Notes: a model not told the origin generated them from the sequence alone. Positions 1 to 8,903 are shown, counted from the first letter of the stretch. The stretch: DNA of 64,000 nucleotides from Alphaproteobacteria bacterium (GCA_002690045.1 NZDE01000010.1:248001-312000); one strand, 5' to 3'. Made by a program: numbers and translations.

Positions 1-768
1 AAATTCTTCGGATGTAGACAGGCTAGGGTTTAGTATTTTTACAGTTATGCCATTTGTTATAGACGGATCAAGCGTAGGGGTTATTGCCTTTAGGTTAAGC
101 TCAATATGGCTGAAACGGAAGATATCGCGATCTAGCTTTGCGCAGGTCTTTTTCAAGAAGTCTTGATAGGGGAAGCTTAGTTCGCCATAGGGGCTGCTCG
201 CGTCTTTAAATGTCTTGATGGCGTTTACTTTGAATGTGAAACCATATTTCCCTGTTGTTAAATATATATTGTTAAGTGCATTTTTATTTACGCAGATATC
301 CTTGCTGTAAATATATGGGAATTTTTGCCCACCAAGTTCGTAGTAAAGTGTTTCATTACTTTTAGACATATTGTCTTCTGCTCGAATAAGTGCGCATTGC
401 GAGGTGATAATTTTATCTAAATTCTGTTCTGCAATAGGGTGGCCTTCAGGACTGTTCACAATAGATGAAAGGTTGCGTTGAAATGGGATGATTTCTTCTC
501 TGCTGAAGTGGCATATGTTTTCAGTCTTATCGGTATACCTTATTATGTATGTGCATTCCCCTTTCGTGTTGACACCACGTATGTGATGAATAATATTTTT
601 GGAGCTGTACTTGTCTTTTTGTTTACATTTAAATGCGCTGCATAGTGTTAATTTATTTACTAAGCGGTCATCGCAATATGGAATGTGTTGCGCTTTTGCG
701 GTTTTGATATAAGACGCATGAGTAAAAAGGGTGAAAGCTAAAAACGGTAATAATATTAAACGTATCAT
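1..768 (-). CDS. Exported cysteine-containing protein, 3' end cut off by window
   Basis: An open frame runs without a stop from an ATG at 768 on the minus strand to the window edge (256 codons seen; the C-terminus is missing). The first ~27 residues form a signal peptide: MIRLILLPF, a hydrophobic stretch, then AKAQ as a likely cleavage site. The mature part is hydrophilic with several cysteines (Cys-Asp-Asp near the start, Cys-Ser-Ala, Lys-Cys-Lys, Glu-Cys-Thr, Ile-Cys-His), which suggests disulfides in the periplasm. No family was recognised. It diverges from the diguanylate cyclase gene, leaving about 210 bases between them. Confidence 0.7.
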   Translation of the reverse strand, partial: MIRLILLPFLAFTLFTHASYIKTAKAQHIPYCDDRLVNKLTLCSAFKCKQKDKYSSKNIIHHIRGVNTKGECTYIIRYTDKTENICHFSREEIIPFQRNLSSIVNSPEGHPIAEQNLDKIITSQCALIRAEDNMSKSNETLYYELGGQKFPYIYSKDICVNKNALNNIYLTTGKYGFTFKVNAIKTFKDASSPYGELSFPYQDFLKKTCAKLDRDIFRFSHIELNLKAITPTLDPSITNGITVKILNPSLSTSEEF

Positions 769-979
769 GTTTTTTTGTGTTCAGTGTTGTTTCATCATAT
801 ATTAGGATCTACTTACTAGTAAATTTATATCATGTATAAAATAAATGTTTAGTTAATATACTTGATCTATCTCCGCGTGTGGACTTTTTATGAAACTGTA
901 ATTTCTTTATACTTAATTATGTTGTAAAGTTCATTGTCTTATATTTGTTTAATTCAATTCCAACTGTCTGTGTTTTTCT

Positions 980-2185
980 ATGTCTATTATTGCGTCTTTA
1001 TATGACCCCAAGAACCCTAGTAAGTCTTTAACTATGGCCTACATTATGGCGCTTTCGATCATTGCGCTGCTTACGCTTATGGGGCATTTCACAACATTTT
1101 ATATCATGAAAAAACAGGCAGAAAGTACGGATTTCACGTATCACCTAAGTCGGGCGCGTGGACTGGTTCAGCGTATTCCATACCATATCGAGAATTTTGC
1201 AAATCATTTAAATGAAATTGACCAAGAAGTTTTAAAGCAATCTGTCGTTGAGTTGAAAGTTTCACACAATTTCATTACATCACAGATTAAAGCGTCTCCT
1301 GATCTTAGCCCTAGCTTGAATAATATGTATTATTATTCAAGCTTCCGTATTGATGATAATATGCGATATTATTTTGATGTTATTAAGAAATGTATAGATC
1401 AAGATATTTACGGTGGTGAGCCATCTAAAACATGCTATATCGCAGTTGAAATTCTCAATAAGGGCGTTGTGACTTCTATTGTAAGCGGTTTAGATGTCGC
1501 GCTTGAGGGGTACCGGTTAGAAACAGTTAATAAAATTAAGTTCTATCATATGATACAAATCATCGCGACCTTCATTATATTGGTTGTGTTGTTGATGGAA
1601 GCCTTGTTTATCTTCAGGCCGTTGATTAGAAAAAACGCGCATTTTTTGAAAATGATGACGCGTCAGGCGATGGAAGACCCGTTAACGAAGTTGATGAATC
1701 GCCGCGCATTCACAAAATCGTTTACGGCGCATCTTAAGCGTAAGGGGCATGAGGGCAGCAATGTCGCTGTGGCTTTGATGGATTTAGATAAGTTTAAAAG
1801 CGTTAATGACACATATGGTCATGATGTAGGGGATGCTGTGTTGGTGCATTTCTCAAAGGCATTGCGCAAATGTTTACGCACTAACGACATTATTGGCCGT
1901 ATTGGCGGCGAAGAATTTGCCGTAGTACTGCGCAGTGATGAAGGAGATTCTGCGGAAAATGCGCATAAGACCTTTGAGCGTTTGCGTGAGTTTGTGGAGC
2001 AAAACCCTGCGATGTATAAAGATAAAAACGGTAAGCCCCAGCATTTGCATTATACGGTGAGTGCTGGCCTTATATATACAGCGGCAGAAGAGCAAACTGT
2101 TGATGCACTGCTTGGTATGGCGGATCAACTGCTTTACAAGGCGAAAGAGCGTGGACGTAACCGTGTTGAAGTGGATATGGTATAA
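980..2185 (+). CDS. Membrane diguanylate cyclase (GGDEF) with periplasmic sensor
   Basis: Makes cyclic di-GMP from two GTP. The 401-aa protein has a membrane span at about residues 20-43, a periplasmic region of about 145 residues, a second span at about 190-213, and a C-terminal GGDEF domain from about 233. The active-site loop is GGEEF (309-313). An RTND motif (300-303) lies five residues before it, which matches the RxxD product-inhibition site, so feedback control by c-di-GMP is expected. The start of the periplasmic part (LSRARGLVQRI) loosely resembles PilJ/NarX-type sensor domains, and two cysteines (138, 152) may pair. No clear Shine-Dalgarno sequence precedes the start. No EAL partner is nearby. 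Confidence 0.93.
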   Translation: MSIIASLYDPKNPSKSLTMAYIMALSIIALLTLMGHFTTFYIMKKQAESTDFTYHLSRARGLVQRIPYHIENFANHLNEIDQEVLKQSVVELKVSHNFITSQIKASPDLSPSLNNMYYYSSFRIDDNMRYYFDVIKKCIDQDIYGGEPSKTCYIAVEILNKGVVTSIVSGLDVALEGYRLETVNKIKFYHMIQIIATFIILVVLLMEALFIFRPLIRKNAHFLKMMTRQAMEDPLTKLMNRRAFTKSFTAHLKRKGHEGSNVAVALMDLDKFKSVNDTYGHDVGDAVLVHFSKALRKCLRTNDIIGRIGGEEFAVVLRSDEGDSAENAHKTFERLREFVEQNPAMYKDKNGKPQHLHYTVSAGLIYTAAEEQTVDALLGMADQLLYKAKERGRNRVEVDMV

Positions 2186-2311
2186 CTAAGTTTCTTTATT
2201 CATGCTAGGAACTTAGATTTCTTATCGATATATAACTTGACGACATTGGGATGCCCTTAGTAATAAGGGGGCCGCCTTGACGTGCTTCTGTTAATTTGGG
2301 AATGGCTTATA

Positions 2312-2327
2312 CCCCAAAATTTTGGGG
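2312..2327. repeat. Perfect 16-bp palindrome upstream of the EamA gene
   Basis: CCCCAAAATTTTGGGG is a perfect palindrome 44 bases before the EamA start. No T-run follows, so it does not look like an intrinsic terminator. A protein-binding operator is the simplest reading, but this is inference. The rest of the 186-base gap shows nothing else clear. Confidence 0.5.
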
Positions 2328-2371
2328 CGGAATGGTCGTTTGTCGCGTAACTTTAAATATACTGGTTTAAA

Positions 2372-3271
2372 ATGAAAAAACATCATGTCATCGGGATCGT
2401 TATGACCCTTATGGGCTTTGCATCATTCTCTATTGGAGATGCAATTAAAAAGCAGCTACGGATTTGGGAGTTTGATTCTTTTTATATTCTGTTCTGGTCG
2501 GCGGTGGTGTCTATATGTTTGGTTTTTGGCTATGCATTGTTTAAACGTCAGGCTAAAGATGTAGTGCGTTTAAAGCACCCAGTATTATCTTTATTACGAA
2601 GTTTGTTTGTCTTTGTGCTTGGTTATTTGGCGATATTAAGTTTCTACCATCTGGAAATGACAGATGCTTATATCTTGATCATGACCTCACCAATATTTGC
2701 GATTTTATTATTTTATCTATTCTTTGGTGAGCCTATCAAACCCTACAAAATTATGTCTGTTCTTCTTGGTTTTGTTGGTGCGGCGATGGTTATTAAGCCA
2801 GGAGTTGCAGCGTGGGATTTAGCATATTTAGCGCCTATCGGTGTGGCTTTGATGTTTGTCACAAACAACATGCTGTTAAAAAAGGTTGTGCATGATGAAA
2901 GTAAATTATCGCTGATATTTTATCCAAATTTGATGACTTTGATTATATGTACAATGCTGCTGCGCGAGCAAATTGTTCATATGATAGATATAAATGGTAT
3001 GTTATTTTTGCTCGCGACGGGGGTGTGCTCGCTTAGCGGGGCGTTCTTTATGGCGTGGGCAGTGCAGTTGATTGAAGCATCAGAGGTGTCACTTTACCAT
3101 TATGTACAGGTGTTCTATGGCGTGGCTTTGGGGTATTTCTTTTTTCATGAGCATTTAGATTGGTTTGATGCTGCGGGTATCGTTGCGATTATCGCCAGTG
3201 GATTGGTTATATATTTCGGCTCCAAACGCCGGCAAGCACTTGAGGCTATTGCTGAGACTCCGCCGATATAA
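2372..3271 (+). CDS. EamA/DMT-family inner-membrane transporter
   Basis: A 299-aa very hydrophobic protein with about ten predicted membrane helices and two EamA-like halves. The first half has SFYHLEMTDAYILI and LLFYLFFGEP; the second has FMAWAVQLIEASEVS and FFFHEHL. The repeated P-x-F/GE-P pattern at the end of helix 4 and its equivalent is characteristic of the drug/metabolite transporter superfamily. Members export or exchange amino acids, nucleotide precursors or other small metabolites; the substrate cannot be told from sequence. It is a single gene with a 16-bp palindrome in its upstream region, and sdhC follows after about 110 bases. Confidence 0.85.
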   Translation: MKKHHVIGIVMTLMGFASFSIGDAIKKQLRIWEFDSFYILFWSAVVSICLVFGYALFKRQAKDVVRLKHPVLSLLRSLFVFVLGYLAILSFYHLEMTDAYILIMTSPIFAILLFYLFFGEPIKPYKIMSVLLGFVGAAMVIKPGVAAWDLAYLAPIGVALMFVTNNMLLKKVVHDESKLSLIFYPNLMTLIICTMLLREQIVHMIDINGMLFLLATGVCSLSGAFFMAWAVQLIEASEVSLYHYVQVFYGVALGYFFFHEHLDWFDAAGIVAIIASGLVIYFGSKRRQALEAIAETPPI

Positions 3272-3306
3272 GTGCGTAATCCATAAATATTTTGTAATAA
3301 TCCGTG

Positions 3307-3335
3307 TGCCCCCTTTCTTTTTGGCTTGGGGGGCA
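3307..3335. promoter_or_regulatory. GC-rich hairpin in the leader of sdhC
   Basis: TGCCCCC (3307-3313) pairs with GGGGGCA (3329-3335) around a 15-base pyrimidine-rich loop. It lies after the EamA gene and about 46 bases before the sdhC start. Only TTAATATAG follows, so a terminator for the EamA gene is weak. A leader hairpin of the sdh operon is the other option. Confidence 0.4.
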
Positions 3336-3381
3336 TTAATATAGATGCGATTTGAAAGAATTATATTTACGGGACCATGAT

Positions 3382-3792
3382 ATGAGTGATGAAAATATAA
3401 AGGCGAAACGTCCACTCTCGCCGCATTTACAGGTTTATAAATTACCGTTTTCGGCCTATATGTCGATTTTACATCGTGCGACGGGCGCATTCCTGTCTAT
3501 ATTTGGTGTGCTTTTGCTATTAGCTTTTTGTTACACATTGATGTGTGGCGCGGAATGTTATGACGCGTTTGTTGGCCTTTTGGGTACGTTGATTGGGCGT
3601 TTGTTCTTATTCGCGCTTAGTGTGTGTGCCTTTTACCACATGTTTAACGGTTTCCGTCACTTGTTCTGGGATAGCGGTAAGTTGTTCAAAATTGATAACG
3701 CACAAAATGCAGGTGCCTTTGTTATGCTTGCCACAGCGGCCGCTGTGCTTGGCTATTGGTATTGTGCCTATTACTACGTATTGATGAAATAA
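3382..3792 (+). CDS. sdhC: Succinate dehydrogenase cytochrome b556 subunit
   Basis: Membrane anchor subunit of complex II, which holds haem b and forms the quinone site with SdhD. The N-terminal RPLSPHLQVYK and SILHRATG motifs are typical of SdhC, and FYHMFNGFRHLFWD contains the expected haem-ligand histidine region. Three membrane spans are visible. I place the start at ATG 3382, with GGGA a few bases upstream, giving 136 aa. A TTG 30 bases earlier is in frame but would add a non-conserved extension. First gene of sdhCDA; sdhD starts 13 bases after its stop. The iron-sulfur subunit is not next to these genes but near 27 kb. Confidence 0.95.
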   Translation: MSDENIKAKRPLSPHLQVYKLPFSAYMSILHRATGAFLSIFGVLLLLAFCYTLMCGAECYDAFVGLLGTLIGRLFLFALSVCAFYHMFNGFRHLFWDSGKLFKIDNAQNAGAFVMLATAAAVLGYWYCAYYYVLMK

Positions 3793-3805
3793 GGAGCAGC
3801 TTAAG

Positions 3806-4204
3806 ATGCCATATTATAAAAAAGGTGAAGAGTTTTATTCTCCATTAAAGTCTGCCAAAAATACCGGTAGCGCGAAAAGCGGTGTTCACCACTGGATACA
3901 TCAGCGTTTAACCGCTGTAGCATTGTTGATTTTGTTGCCATGGGCGTTATGGTCAATCCACGCCAATATTCTTGGTGCGTCATATGATGAAGTGGTCGCG
4001 TGGTTAAGTCAGCCGCTAAACGCGATTTTATCAGTATTGTTTATTATCACCGTTCACTATCATGCTTTATTAGGTGTGCAGGTGATTGTTGAAGATTACG
4101 TCCATAAAGAATGGCTAAAAATTGCTAAGCTTGTGGCGCAAAAATTATTCTATGTGGCGTCAGCCATTGCGTGTATCTATGCCGTGTTTTCGGTTGCACT
4201 GTAA
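3806..4204 (+). CDS. sdhD: Succinate dehydrogenase membrane anchor subunit
   Basis: Second membrane anchor of complex II, 132 aa with three hydrophobic helices. GVHHWIHQRLTAV marks the first helix. HALLGVQVIVEDYVH carries the histidine and the Asp-Tyr pair that line the haem and quinone sites in the family. It sits between sdhC and sdhA with short gaps, as expected for one transcript. GGAGC just before the start is a good ribosome-binding site. Confidence 0.94.
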   Translation: MPYYKKGEEFYSPLKSAKNTGSAKSGVHHWIHQRLTAVALLILLPWALWSIHANILGASYDEVVAWLSQPLNAILSVLFIITVHYHALLGVQVIVEDYVHKEWLKIAKLVAQKLFYVASAIACIYAVFSVAL

Positions 4205-4228
4205 ATAAGGATAATAAGGAAGTAGAAA

Positions 4229-6022
4229 ATGACAAAAGCAAGTTACGAAATTATTGATCATTATTATGATGTTGTCGTTGTCGGCGGCGGCGGCGCAGGT
4301 TTGCGTGCAACATTCGGTATGGCGGAAAAAGGCTTGAAAACCGCATGTTTGTCCAAAGTATTCCCAACACGTTCACACACCGTTGCGGCGCAGGGGGGGA
4401 TTTCCGCGGCGCTTGGCAATATGGGTGAAGATGATTGGCGCTGGCATATGTATGACACGGTTAAGGGCTCTGACTGGCTTGGTGACCAAGATGCAATCGA
4501 ATATATGTGTAAGAACGCTATTCCGGCGATTTACGAATTGGAACACCAAGGTGTGCCATTTTCGCGTACAGCGGCGGGGAAAATTTATCAGCGCCCATTT
4601 GGCGGTATGACGACACGTTTTGGTGAAGGCACAGCGCAGCGCACATGTGCGGCGGCTGACCGTACAGGCCATGCGATTTTGCATACGCTTTACCAACAGG
4701 CGCTTAAGCATAAAGCGGAATTCTACATTGAATATTTCGCGCTTGATTTGATCATGGATGATGACGGCAGTTGTGTTGGCGTTATGGCGTGGAACTTAGA
4801 AGACGGTAAGATTCACCGCTTCCGCGCGCACCAGGTTGTGCTAGCGACGGGCGGCTATGGCCGTGCGTATTTCTCTTGTACTTCAGCGCATACTTGTACG
4901 GGTGATGGTAACGCGATGGTTGCGCGTGCAGGGTTAGCGCTGCAAGATATGGAATTTGTTCAATTCCACCCAACAGGCGTTTATGGCGCAGGCTGTTTGA
5001 TTACAGAAGGCGTGCGCGGTGAAGGTGGGTATTTGACCAACTCTGAAGGTGAGCGCTTCATGGAGCGTTATGCGCCATCAGCCAAAGATCTTGCCAGCCG
5101 TGACGTTGTCAGCCGTTCGATGACCATCGAAATTAACGAAGGCCGCGGCGTTGGTGCGAAGTCTGACCATATCCATTTGCACTTAGAGCATTTAGACCCA
5201 GAAGTGATTTATTCACGTCTGCCAGGTATTGCCGAAACAGCGCGTGTTTTCGCGGGCGTAGATGTAACGAAAGAGCCAATCCCTGTGTTGCCAACAGTGC
5301 ATTACAATATGGGCGGTATTCCAACCAATGTGCATACAGAAGTGTTGAACCCAAGCAAGAAAGACCCGAATAAAGTTGTTCCGGGTTTGATGGCGATTGG
5401 TGAAGCGGCTTGTGTATCTGTACATGGTGCGAACCGTTTGGGTTCTAACTCATTGCTTGATTTGGTGGTGTTTGGCCGTGCAGCCGCAATCCGCGCTGCT
5501 GAAATCGTTAAGCCGGGGACGCCGCATAAAGTCTTAGCTGCGGACGCAGGGCAAATGGCTTTGGATCGTCTTGATCACTACCGTTATGCCAAAGGCAGCA
5601 CGCCAACGGCTGAATTGCGTGATGAAATGCAAGTTACAATGCAAAACCATGCAGCGGTGTTCCGCACAGACAAGAGCCTTGAAGAAGGCGTTGGTAAGAT
5701 TGATAAAGTCTTCCAAGGTAAGCATGATTTGCGCGTAAATGACGATTCCATGGTGTTTAACACAGACCTAGTTGAAACGCTTGAGCTTGATAACCTGCTT
5801 TATCAAGCCGTCGCAACCCTCCATAGCGCAAATGCCCGCAAAGAAAGCCGCGGCGCCCATGCGCAGGAGGATTATCCGGAACGTGATGACGATAAATGGA
5901 TGAAGCATTCAACCGCTCGCGTCGATACCAATGGTAAAGTTACTTTAGGTGATCGCCCTGTGGTAATGAAGACCCTGACCGATGAATGCGAAGTCATTCC
6001 ACCTAAAAAACGCGTTTATTAA
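4229..6022 (+). CDS. sdhA: Succinate dehydrogenase flavoprotein subunit
   Basis: Catalytic subunit that oxidises succinate to fumarate, peripheral on the cytoplasmic side of the inner membrane; 597 aa, normal family length. An N-terminal GGGGAG dinucleotide fold binds FAD, and His50 in [10 protein letters not shown] is the residue that bonds covalently to [18 protein letters not shown] followed by VRGEGG forms the dicarboxylate site, and [13 protein letters not shown] is the conserved FAD-domain motif. GGAAG precedes the ATG. It ends the sdhCDA operon, followed directly by a terminator; the partner sdhB lies about 20 kb downstream on the other strand. Confidence 0.98.
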   Translation: MTKASYEIIDHYYDVVVVGGGGAGLRATFGMAEKGLKTACLSKVFPTRSHTVAAQGGISAALGNMGEDDWRWHMYDTVKGSDWLGDQDAIEYMCKNAIPAIYELEHQGVPFSRTAAGKIYQRPFGGMTTRFGEGTAQRTCAAADRTGHAILHTLYQQALKHKAEFYIEYFALDLIMDDDGSCVGVMAWNLEDGKIHRFRAHQVVLATGGYGRAYFSCTSAHTCTGDGNAMVARAGLALQDMEFVQFHPTGVYGAGCLITEGVRGEGGYLTNSEGERFMERYAPSAKDLASRDVVSRSMTIEINEGRGVGAKSDHIHLHLEHLDPEVIYSRLPGIAETARVFAGVDVTKEPIPVLPTVHYNMGGIPTNVHTEVLNPSKKDPNKVVPGLMAIGEAACVSVHGANRLGSNSLLDLVVFGRAAAIRAAEIVKPGTPHKVLAADAGQMALDRLDHYRYAKGSTPTAELRDEMQVTMQNHAAVFRTDKSLEEGVGKIDKVFQGKHDLRVNDDSMVFNTDLVETLELDNLLYQAVATLHSANARKESRGAHAQEDYPERDDDKWMKHSTARVDTNGKVTLGDRPVVMKTLTDECEVIPPKKRVY

Positions 6023-6029
6023 AGAACAC

Positions 6030-6057
6030 AAAAAGCTGCTCACTGAAGCGGCTTTTT
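6030..6057. terminator. Bidirectional terminator between sdhA and the convergent gene
   Basis: AAAAAGCTGCT pairs with AGCGGCTTTTT (one G-T pair) around a six-base loop, with a T-run on the plus strand and an A-run that becomes a T-run on the minus strand. It can serve both sdhCDA and the minus-strand gene ending at 6073. Confidence 0.8.
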
Positions 6058-6072
6058 TATTATTTATTGTTT

Positions 6073-6699
6073 TTATTTAATAATTGCTACAAACTCTTTA
6101 ACTGCTTGCTTTGTCGCTTGCTGATTTATTTCTTGTAGCAATGCATTAGCCTCTGCTTGTTCCTCGTCTTGTGCAACAGGTGTAGGCAGGGCAACACGAT
6201 CAAGTTTTTTGATCTTTAAGTCTATACGCGCTGCGGTATCAAAAGTTGCACGTTCCGATACGATGCTGAGTAAACCACAGCCGGCGCCACCAACGACCAT
6301 TGCAAATGGGCCGCCTAATGTAACGAAGCCTATCGCGCTGCCTTTAAAGACGGTTGAAGCTATGCTTGCGCCTTTCGCGCCTTCGCTTGCTCGTGTACTT
6401 TTAATTTCGACATCATAACCCTGTGCATTTAACTGGGCGCGATATGTTTTGAAGTCTTCGTTTTGTAAAACTTGCTCTTCTGTTAGGGATGGGACGTGCT
6501 TAACGCCAATATTGGCGCAGCGTTTAAAATATTCACTAAGGCTGTTCGGCACGCCGACATATTGCCGTAAGTTTCCTTGCTTGTTGACGACAGCCTTTTC
6601 GGAAATTTTATTGTTTGCAATAAGGCGGCGAAAAACTTTTGAAATTTCATCATCGGTAATTTTATTTTGCTTATCTAATGCGTCATCAATTGTGGTCAT
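6073..6699 (-). CDS. Unknown protein, paralog of the next gene
   Basis: A 208-aa protein not recognised as a named family. The N-terminal half is charged and helical. There is a central hydrophobic, glycine-rich stretch at about residues 118-147 (GFVTLGGPFAMVVGGAG) and a charged C-terminal helix. It aligns with the protein encoded just upstream (6718-7524): both have an NxLSEYF/NKMSDYF motif, a xL(T/S)xxxVxxNxxFxxYxxxLxxQxYDVxxxST block, then the hydrophobic segment. Only 18 bases separate the two genes, so they are probably one transcript. It may associate with the membrane; function unknown. Confidence 0.72.
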   Translation of the reverse strand: MTTIDDALDKQNKITDDEISKVFRRLIANNKISEKAVVNKQGNLRQYVGVPNSLSEYFKRCANIGVKHVPSLTEEQVLQNEDFKTYRAQLNAQGYDVEIKSTRASEGAKGASIASTVFKGSAIGFVTLGGPFAMVVGGAGCGLLSIVSERATFDTAARIDLKIKKLDRVALPTPVAQDEEQAEANALLQEINQQATKQAVKEFVAIIK

Positions 6700-6717
6700 T
6701 TTATTAATCCCTGTCCG

Positions 6718-7524
6718 TTATTTTATAATTGGCTGTTGGGCGCTTTTCTTATCTTTTGCTGCTGTTTTTAGGCCTGCTTTTTCTTTTGCTTGTGCGTCGT
6801 TAAGTTCGCTTAATAAATTGGACATATCACCTTCTGCAGGGATGTATTCCAAAAGTGGGATAGGTTGTTTCTCTTTGATTTGTAATTCAATTTGTGCGCA
6901 GTTCTGTCTGTTCAATGCGTTTGTACAGCTTGGCGTTGCGCCAAGAAGCATTAGTCCGCCAGCTAATTGTATGGGCGGTAACGGCGTCCAAAGCATAGCT
7001 GCGCCGAGAGCTGTTGCCACGCCAGTTACAGCTTTTCCGTCGTTGAGTTGGTGCGCAGCTTTGGTCGATAGTAGATTTACATCATAATCTTGTTCATCCA
7101 TCAATTTTTGGTATGCCTGAAACGCTTTATTATTTGTAACCATATCTGGGGTTAATTTTTCAATATTTTTAAATCTTAAGCCGCCTATGGATGTGAAGTA
7201 ATCACTCATCTTATTCGCGCCGCCTATGGCAAGGGTCATTTTGCCGTCATTTTTAACAAGCGCATTGACGGATAAATCGAGATCTTGTGCCAGCATATTA
7301 AAAACGTCTGTAATTGCATTATCCGCAATTTTAAGGGCTTTTGCTTCTTTTGCTGCGGCTTTGGCCTTAGCCTTTGCTTCGCGTTTTGGGTTGATTTTCG
7401 CAGCAGCTTTTTCTTGACGCGCGGCAGCTTTTTTTGCAGCTTTTTCTGCTTGCTCAGCTTCTTTGGCTTTGCGTGCTTCTATTTCATGTTGCTTTTCTTT
7501 TAGCTTATCTTTGATATAGGACAT
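6718..7524 (-). CDS. Unknown protein with basic coiled-coil head, paralog of downstream gene
   Basis: A 268-aa protein. About the first 65 residues are a highly charged Lys/Ala/Glu-rich helix, likely a coiled coil, absent from its paralog. The following region shares with the paralog the NKMSDYF motif and the YQKLMDEQDYDVNLLST block. A hydrophobic Gly/Leu/Pro-rich stretch follows at about residues 165-200 (TPLPPIQLAGGLMLLG). The acidic/basic helical C-terminus is like the paralog's. It has a good upstream GGAAG and is the first gene of the pair; the divergent tsaC gene starts 123 bases away. Function not recognised. Confidence 0.72.
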   Translation of the reverse strand: MSYIKDKLKEKQHEIEARKAKEAEQAEKAAKKAAARQEKAAAKINPKREAKAKAKAAAKEAKALKIADNAITDVFNMLAQDLDLSVNALVKNDGKMTLAIGGANKMSDYFTSIGGLRFKNIEKLTPDMVTNNKAFQAYQKLMDEQDYDVNLLSTKAAHQLNDGKAVTGVATALGAAMLWTPLPPIQLAGGLMLLGATPSCTNALNRQNCAQIELQIKEKQPIPLLEYIPAEGDMSNLLSELNDAQAKEKAGLKTAAKDKKSAQQPIIK

Positions 7525-7647
7525 TACTTTACTTCCTGCGCGTTTTTATTTTCTATAACTGCCTTTTTTAATTTGGTTATGTAAAAATGTCAAGGTTAAA
7601 TATAAATTCACTTGATTTTTGGCTGTGTCTACCCTTAATGTCTCGCC

Positions 7648-8631
7648 ATGAGTATTAAAACGGCAAACCCATCCCATATTAAAGACGCGGCGGAAATTAT
7701 TATTTCTGGTGGGCTGGTTGCTATGCCAACGGAAACGGTTTATGGCCTTGCCGCGAATGCGTTGGATGGTAAGGCGGTTGCCAAGATTTTTGCGGCAAAA
7801 GGTCGTCCACAGATAAACCCGCTGATTATTCATGTATATAATACAGCGCAGGCTGAACGTTATGTTGAAATGGATGAACGTTCCCGCCGTTTTGCGGATC
7901 ATTTCTGGCCGGGACCGTTAACATTGATTTTGGATAAAAAGGCTGATTGCCCGATATCTGACCTTGTGAGTGCGGGGCTACCGACAATTGGCGTGCGCTG
8001 CCCTGCGCATCTTGTGGCGCAAGACTTGCTTATGGTGTGTGATGTGCCGCTTGCTGCGCCATCAGCTAATGCGTCTGGTACTTTAAGCCCGACCGCGCCG
8101 ATGCATGTGGCACAGTCCTTAGGTGATAAAGTTGATTTGATATTGGCTGGCGGTGCGTCAGAAGTTGGTTTGGAATCCACAATTATTGATGCACGTGGTG
8201 ACGTGCCAATTATTTTACGCCCAGGGTCGATTACGCCAGATGATATTGAGGCCGCTTTTGGCGTTAAGCCAGAAATTGGTTTTGGTAATCCAGATGCGCC
8301 GACATCACCAGGGCAGCTTTTAAAACATTATGCACCGAATGCGGATTTACGCCTTAATGCGGTGGATTTGGCTGATGATGAAGCTTTGCTCGCTTTCGGG
8401 TCATTAAAATTTATGGGGCTTAAGTCTGGTGGGTTCGTTAAGGATTTACCTGCGGAGCGTATCTTGAATTTGAGCGAGTCTGGTGACCTTTATGAAGCTG
8501 CAAGTAAGCTTTTTGCCCATTTGCGGCAGCTTGACGAGGGTGGGTTTAAGCGCATCGCTGTAATGAATATTCCCGATTCTGGTCTGGGTATTGCCATTAA
8601 TGACCGCCTAACGCGCGCGGCGCGCAAATAA
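7648..8631 (+). CDS. L-threonylcarbamoyladenylate synthase (Sua5/TsaC type)
   Basis: Makes threonylcarbamoyl-AMP from threonine, bicarbonate and ATP, the first step of t6A37 modification of ANN-decoding tRNAs. The YrdC domain covers about residues 1-200: MPTETVYGLAANA, the KGRP nucleotide-binding motif, GPLTLIL, RCPAH and PSANASG are all present. At 327 aa it is the long Sua5 form, with a linker containing SPGQLLKHYAP and a C-terminal Sua5 domain, rather than the short TsaC. It stands alone, divergent from the 6718 gene. Confidence 0.95.
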   Translation: MSIKTANPSHIKDAAEIIISGGLVAMPTETVYGLAANALDGKAVAKIFAAKGRPQINPLIIHVYNTAQAERYVEMDERSRRFADHFWPGPLTLILDKKADCPISDLVSAGLPTIGVRCPAHLVAQDLLMVCDVPLAAPSANASGTLSPTAPMHVAQSLGDKVDLILAGGASEVGLESTIIDARGDVPIILRPGSITPDDIEAAFGVKPEIGFGNPDAPTSPGQLLKHYAPNADLRLNAVDLADDEALLAFGSLKFMGLKSGGFVKDLPAERILNLSESGDLYEAASKLFAHLRQLDEGGFKRIAVMNIPDSGLGIAINDRLTRAARK

Positions 8632-8677
8632 TTAACATTCATTTTATCGTTATATATCAGTATGTTGTAAACAAGTT

Positions 8678-8706
8678 TTGCATATATGTAAAATTTTATG
8701 TAAATT
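8678..8706 (+). promoter_or_regulatory. Sigma-70-like promoter for the candidate RNA
   Basis: TTGCAT and TAAATT are separated by 17 bases, putting a start near 8713. The core TTTTATGTAAATTA also occurs at a second promoter-like site at 55418-55431. Confidence 0.45.
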
Positions 8707-8712
8707 AAGGTT

Positions 8713-8903
8713 ATAAGGTTTTGAAGACATCGCTAGGGGATGTCAGTTTAAGGTTTAAAGGGATAGGTCGCAATTGAGTTGAAGTAGGTCTCCGATAGGG
8801 TAAACGTTTCGCACATTTCGTTTCACACAGTTTTACGTTTTCCATTCTGGTACCCATGAACTTGCCGCTTTCAGTTATTTTAACTGAAGCGGCGATTTTT
8901 TTT
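8713..8903 (+). ncRNA. Candidate small RNA or leader of about 190 nt
   Basis: This is the 357-base gap between tsaC and the amino-acid dehydrogenase. No open reading frame fits, yet it has a promoter-like site at its left and a strong intrinsic terminator at its right, followed by a separate promoter-like site for the next gene. Inside, GACATC (about 8727) pairs with GATGTC to form a hairpin with the loop GCTAGGG. The stretch 8806-8842 contains near-repeats of CGTTTC/CGTTTT. No known riboswitch, 6S, SRP or tmRNA signature was recognised. Confidence 0.45.
8864..8903 (+). terminator. Strong intrinsic terminator before the dehydrogenase gene
   Basis: GCCGCTT-CAGTT pairs with AACTGAAGCGGC across one bulged T and an A/T loop, followed by GA and eight T. 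It lies 85 bases before the next start codon and about 230 bases after tsaC, so it ends a transcript starting within the gap or reading through from tsaC. Confidence 0.85.

Noticed and set aside
6073-7524. Toxin-antitoxin pair
   Set aside because: The two genes are paralogs of 208 and 268 residues and neither resembles a toxin or antitoxin family.
8713-8903. 6S RNA, tmRNA, SRP RNA or known riboswitch in the 8.7 kb gap
   Set aside because: None of their signature sequences (tmRNA tag, SRP GGAA domain, glycine, TPP or cobalamin motifs) could be found.
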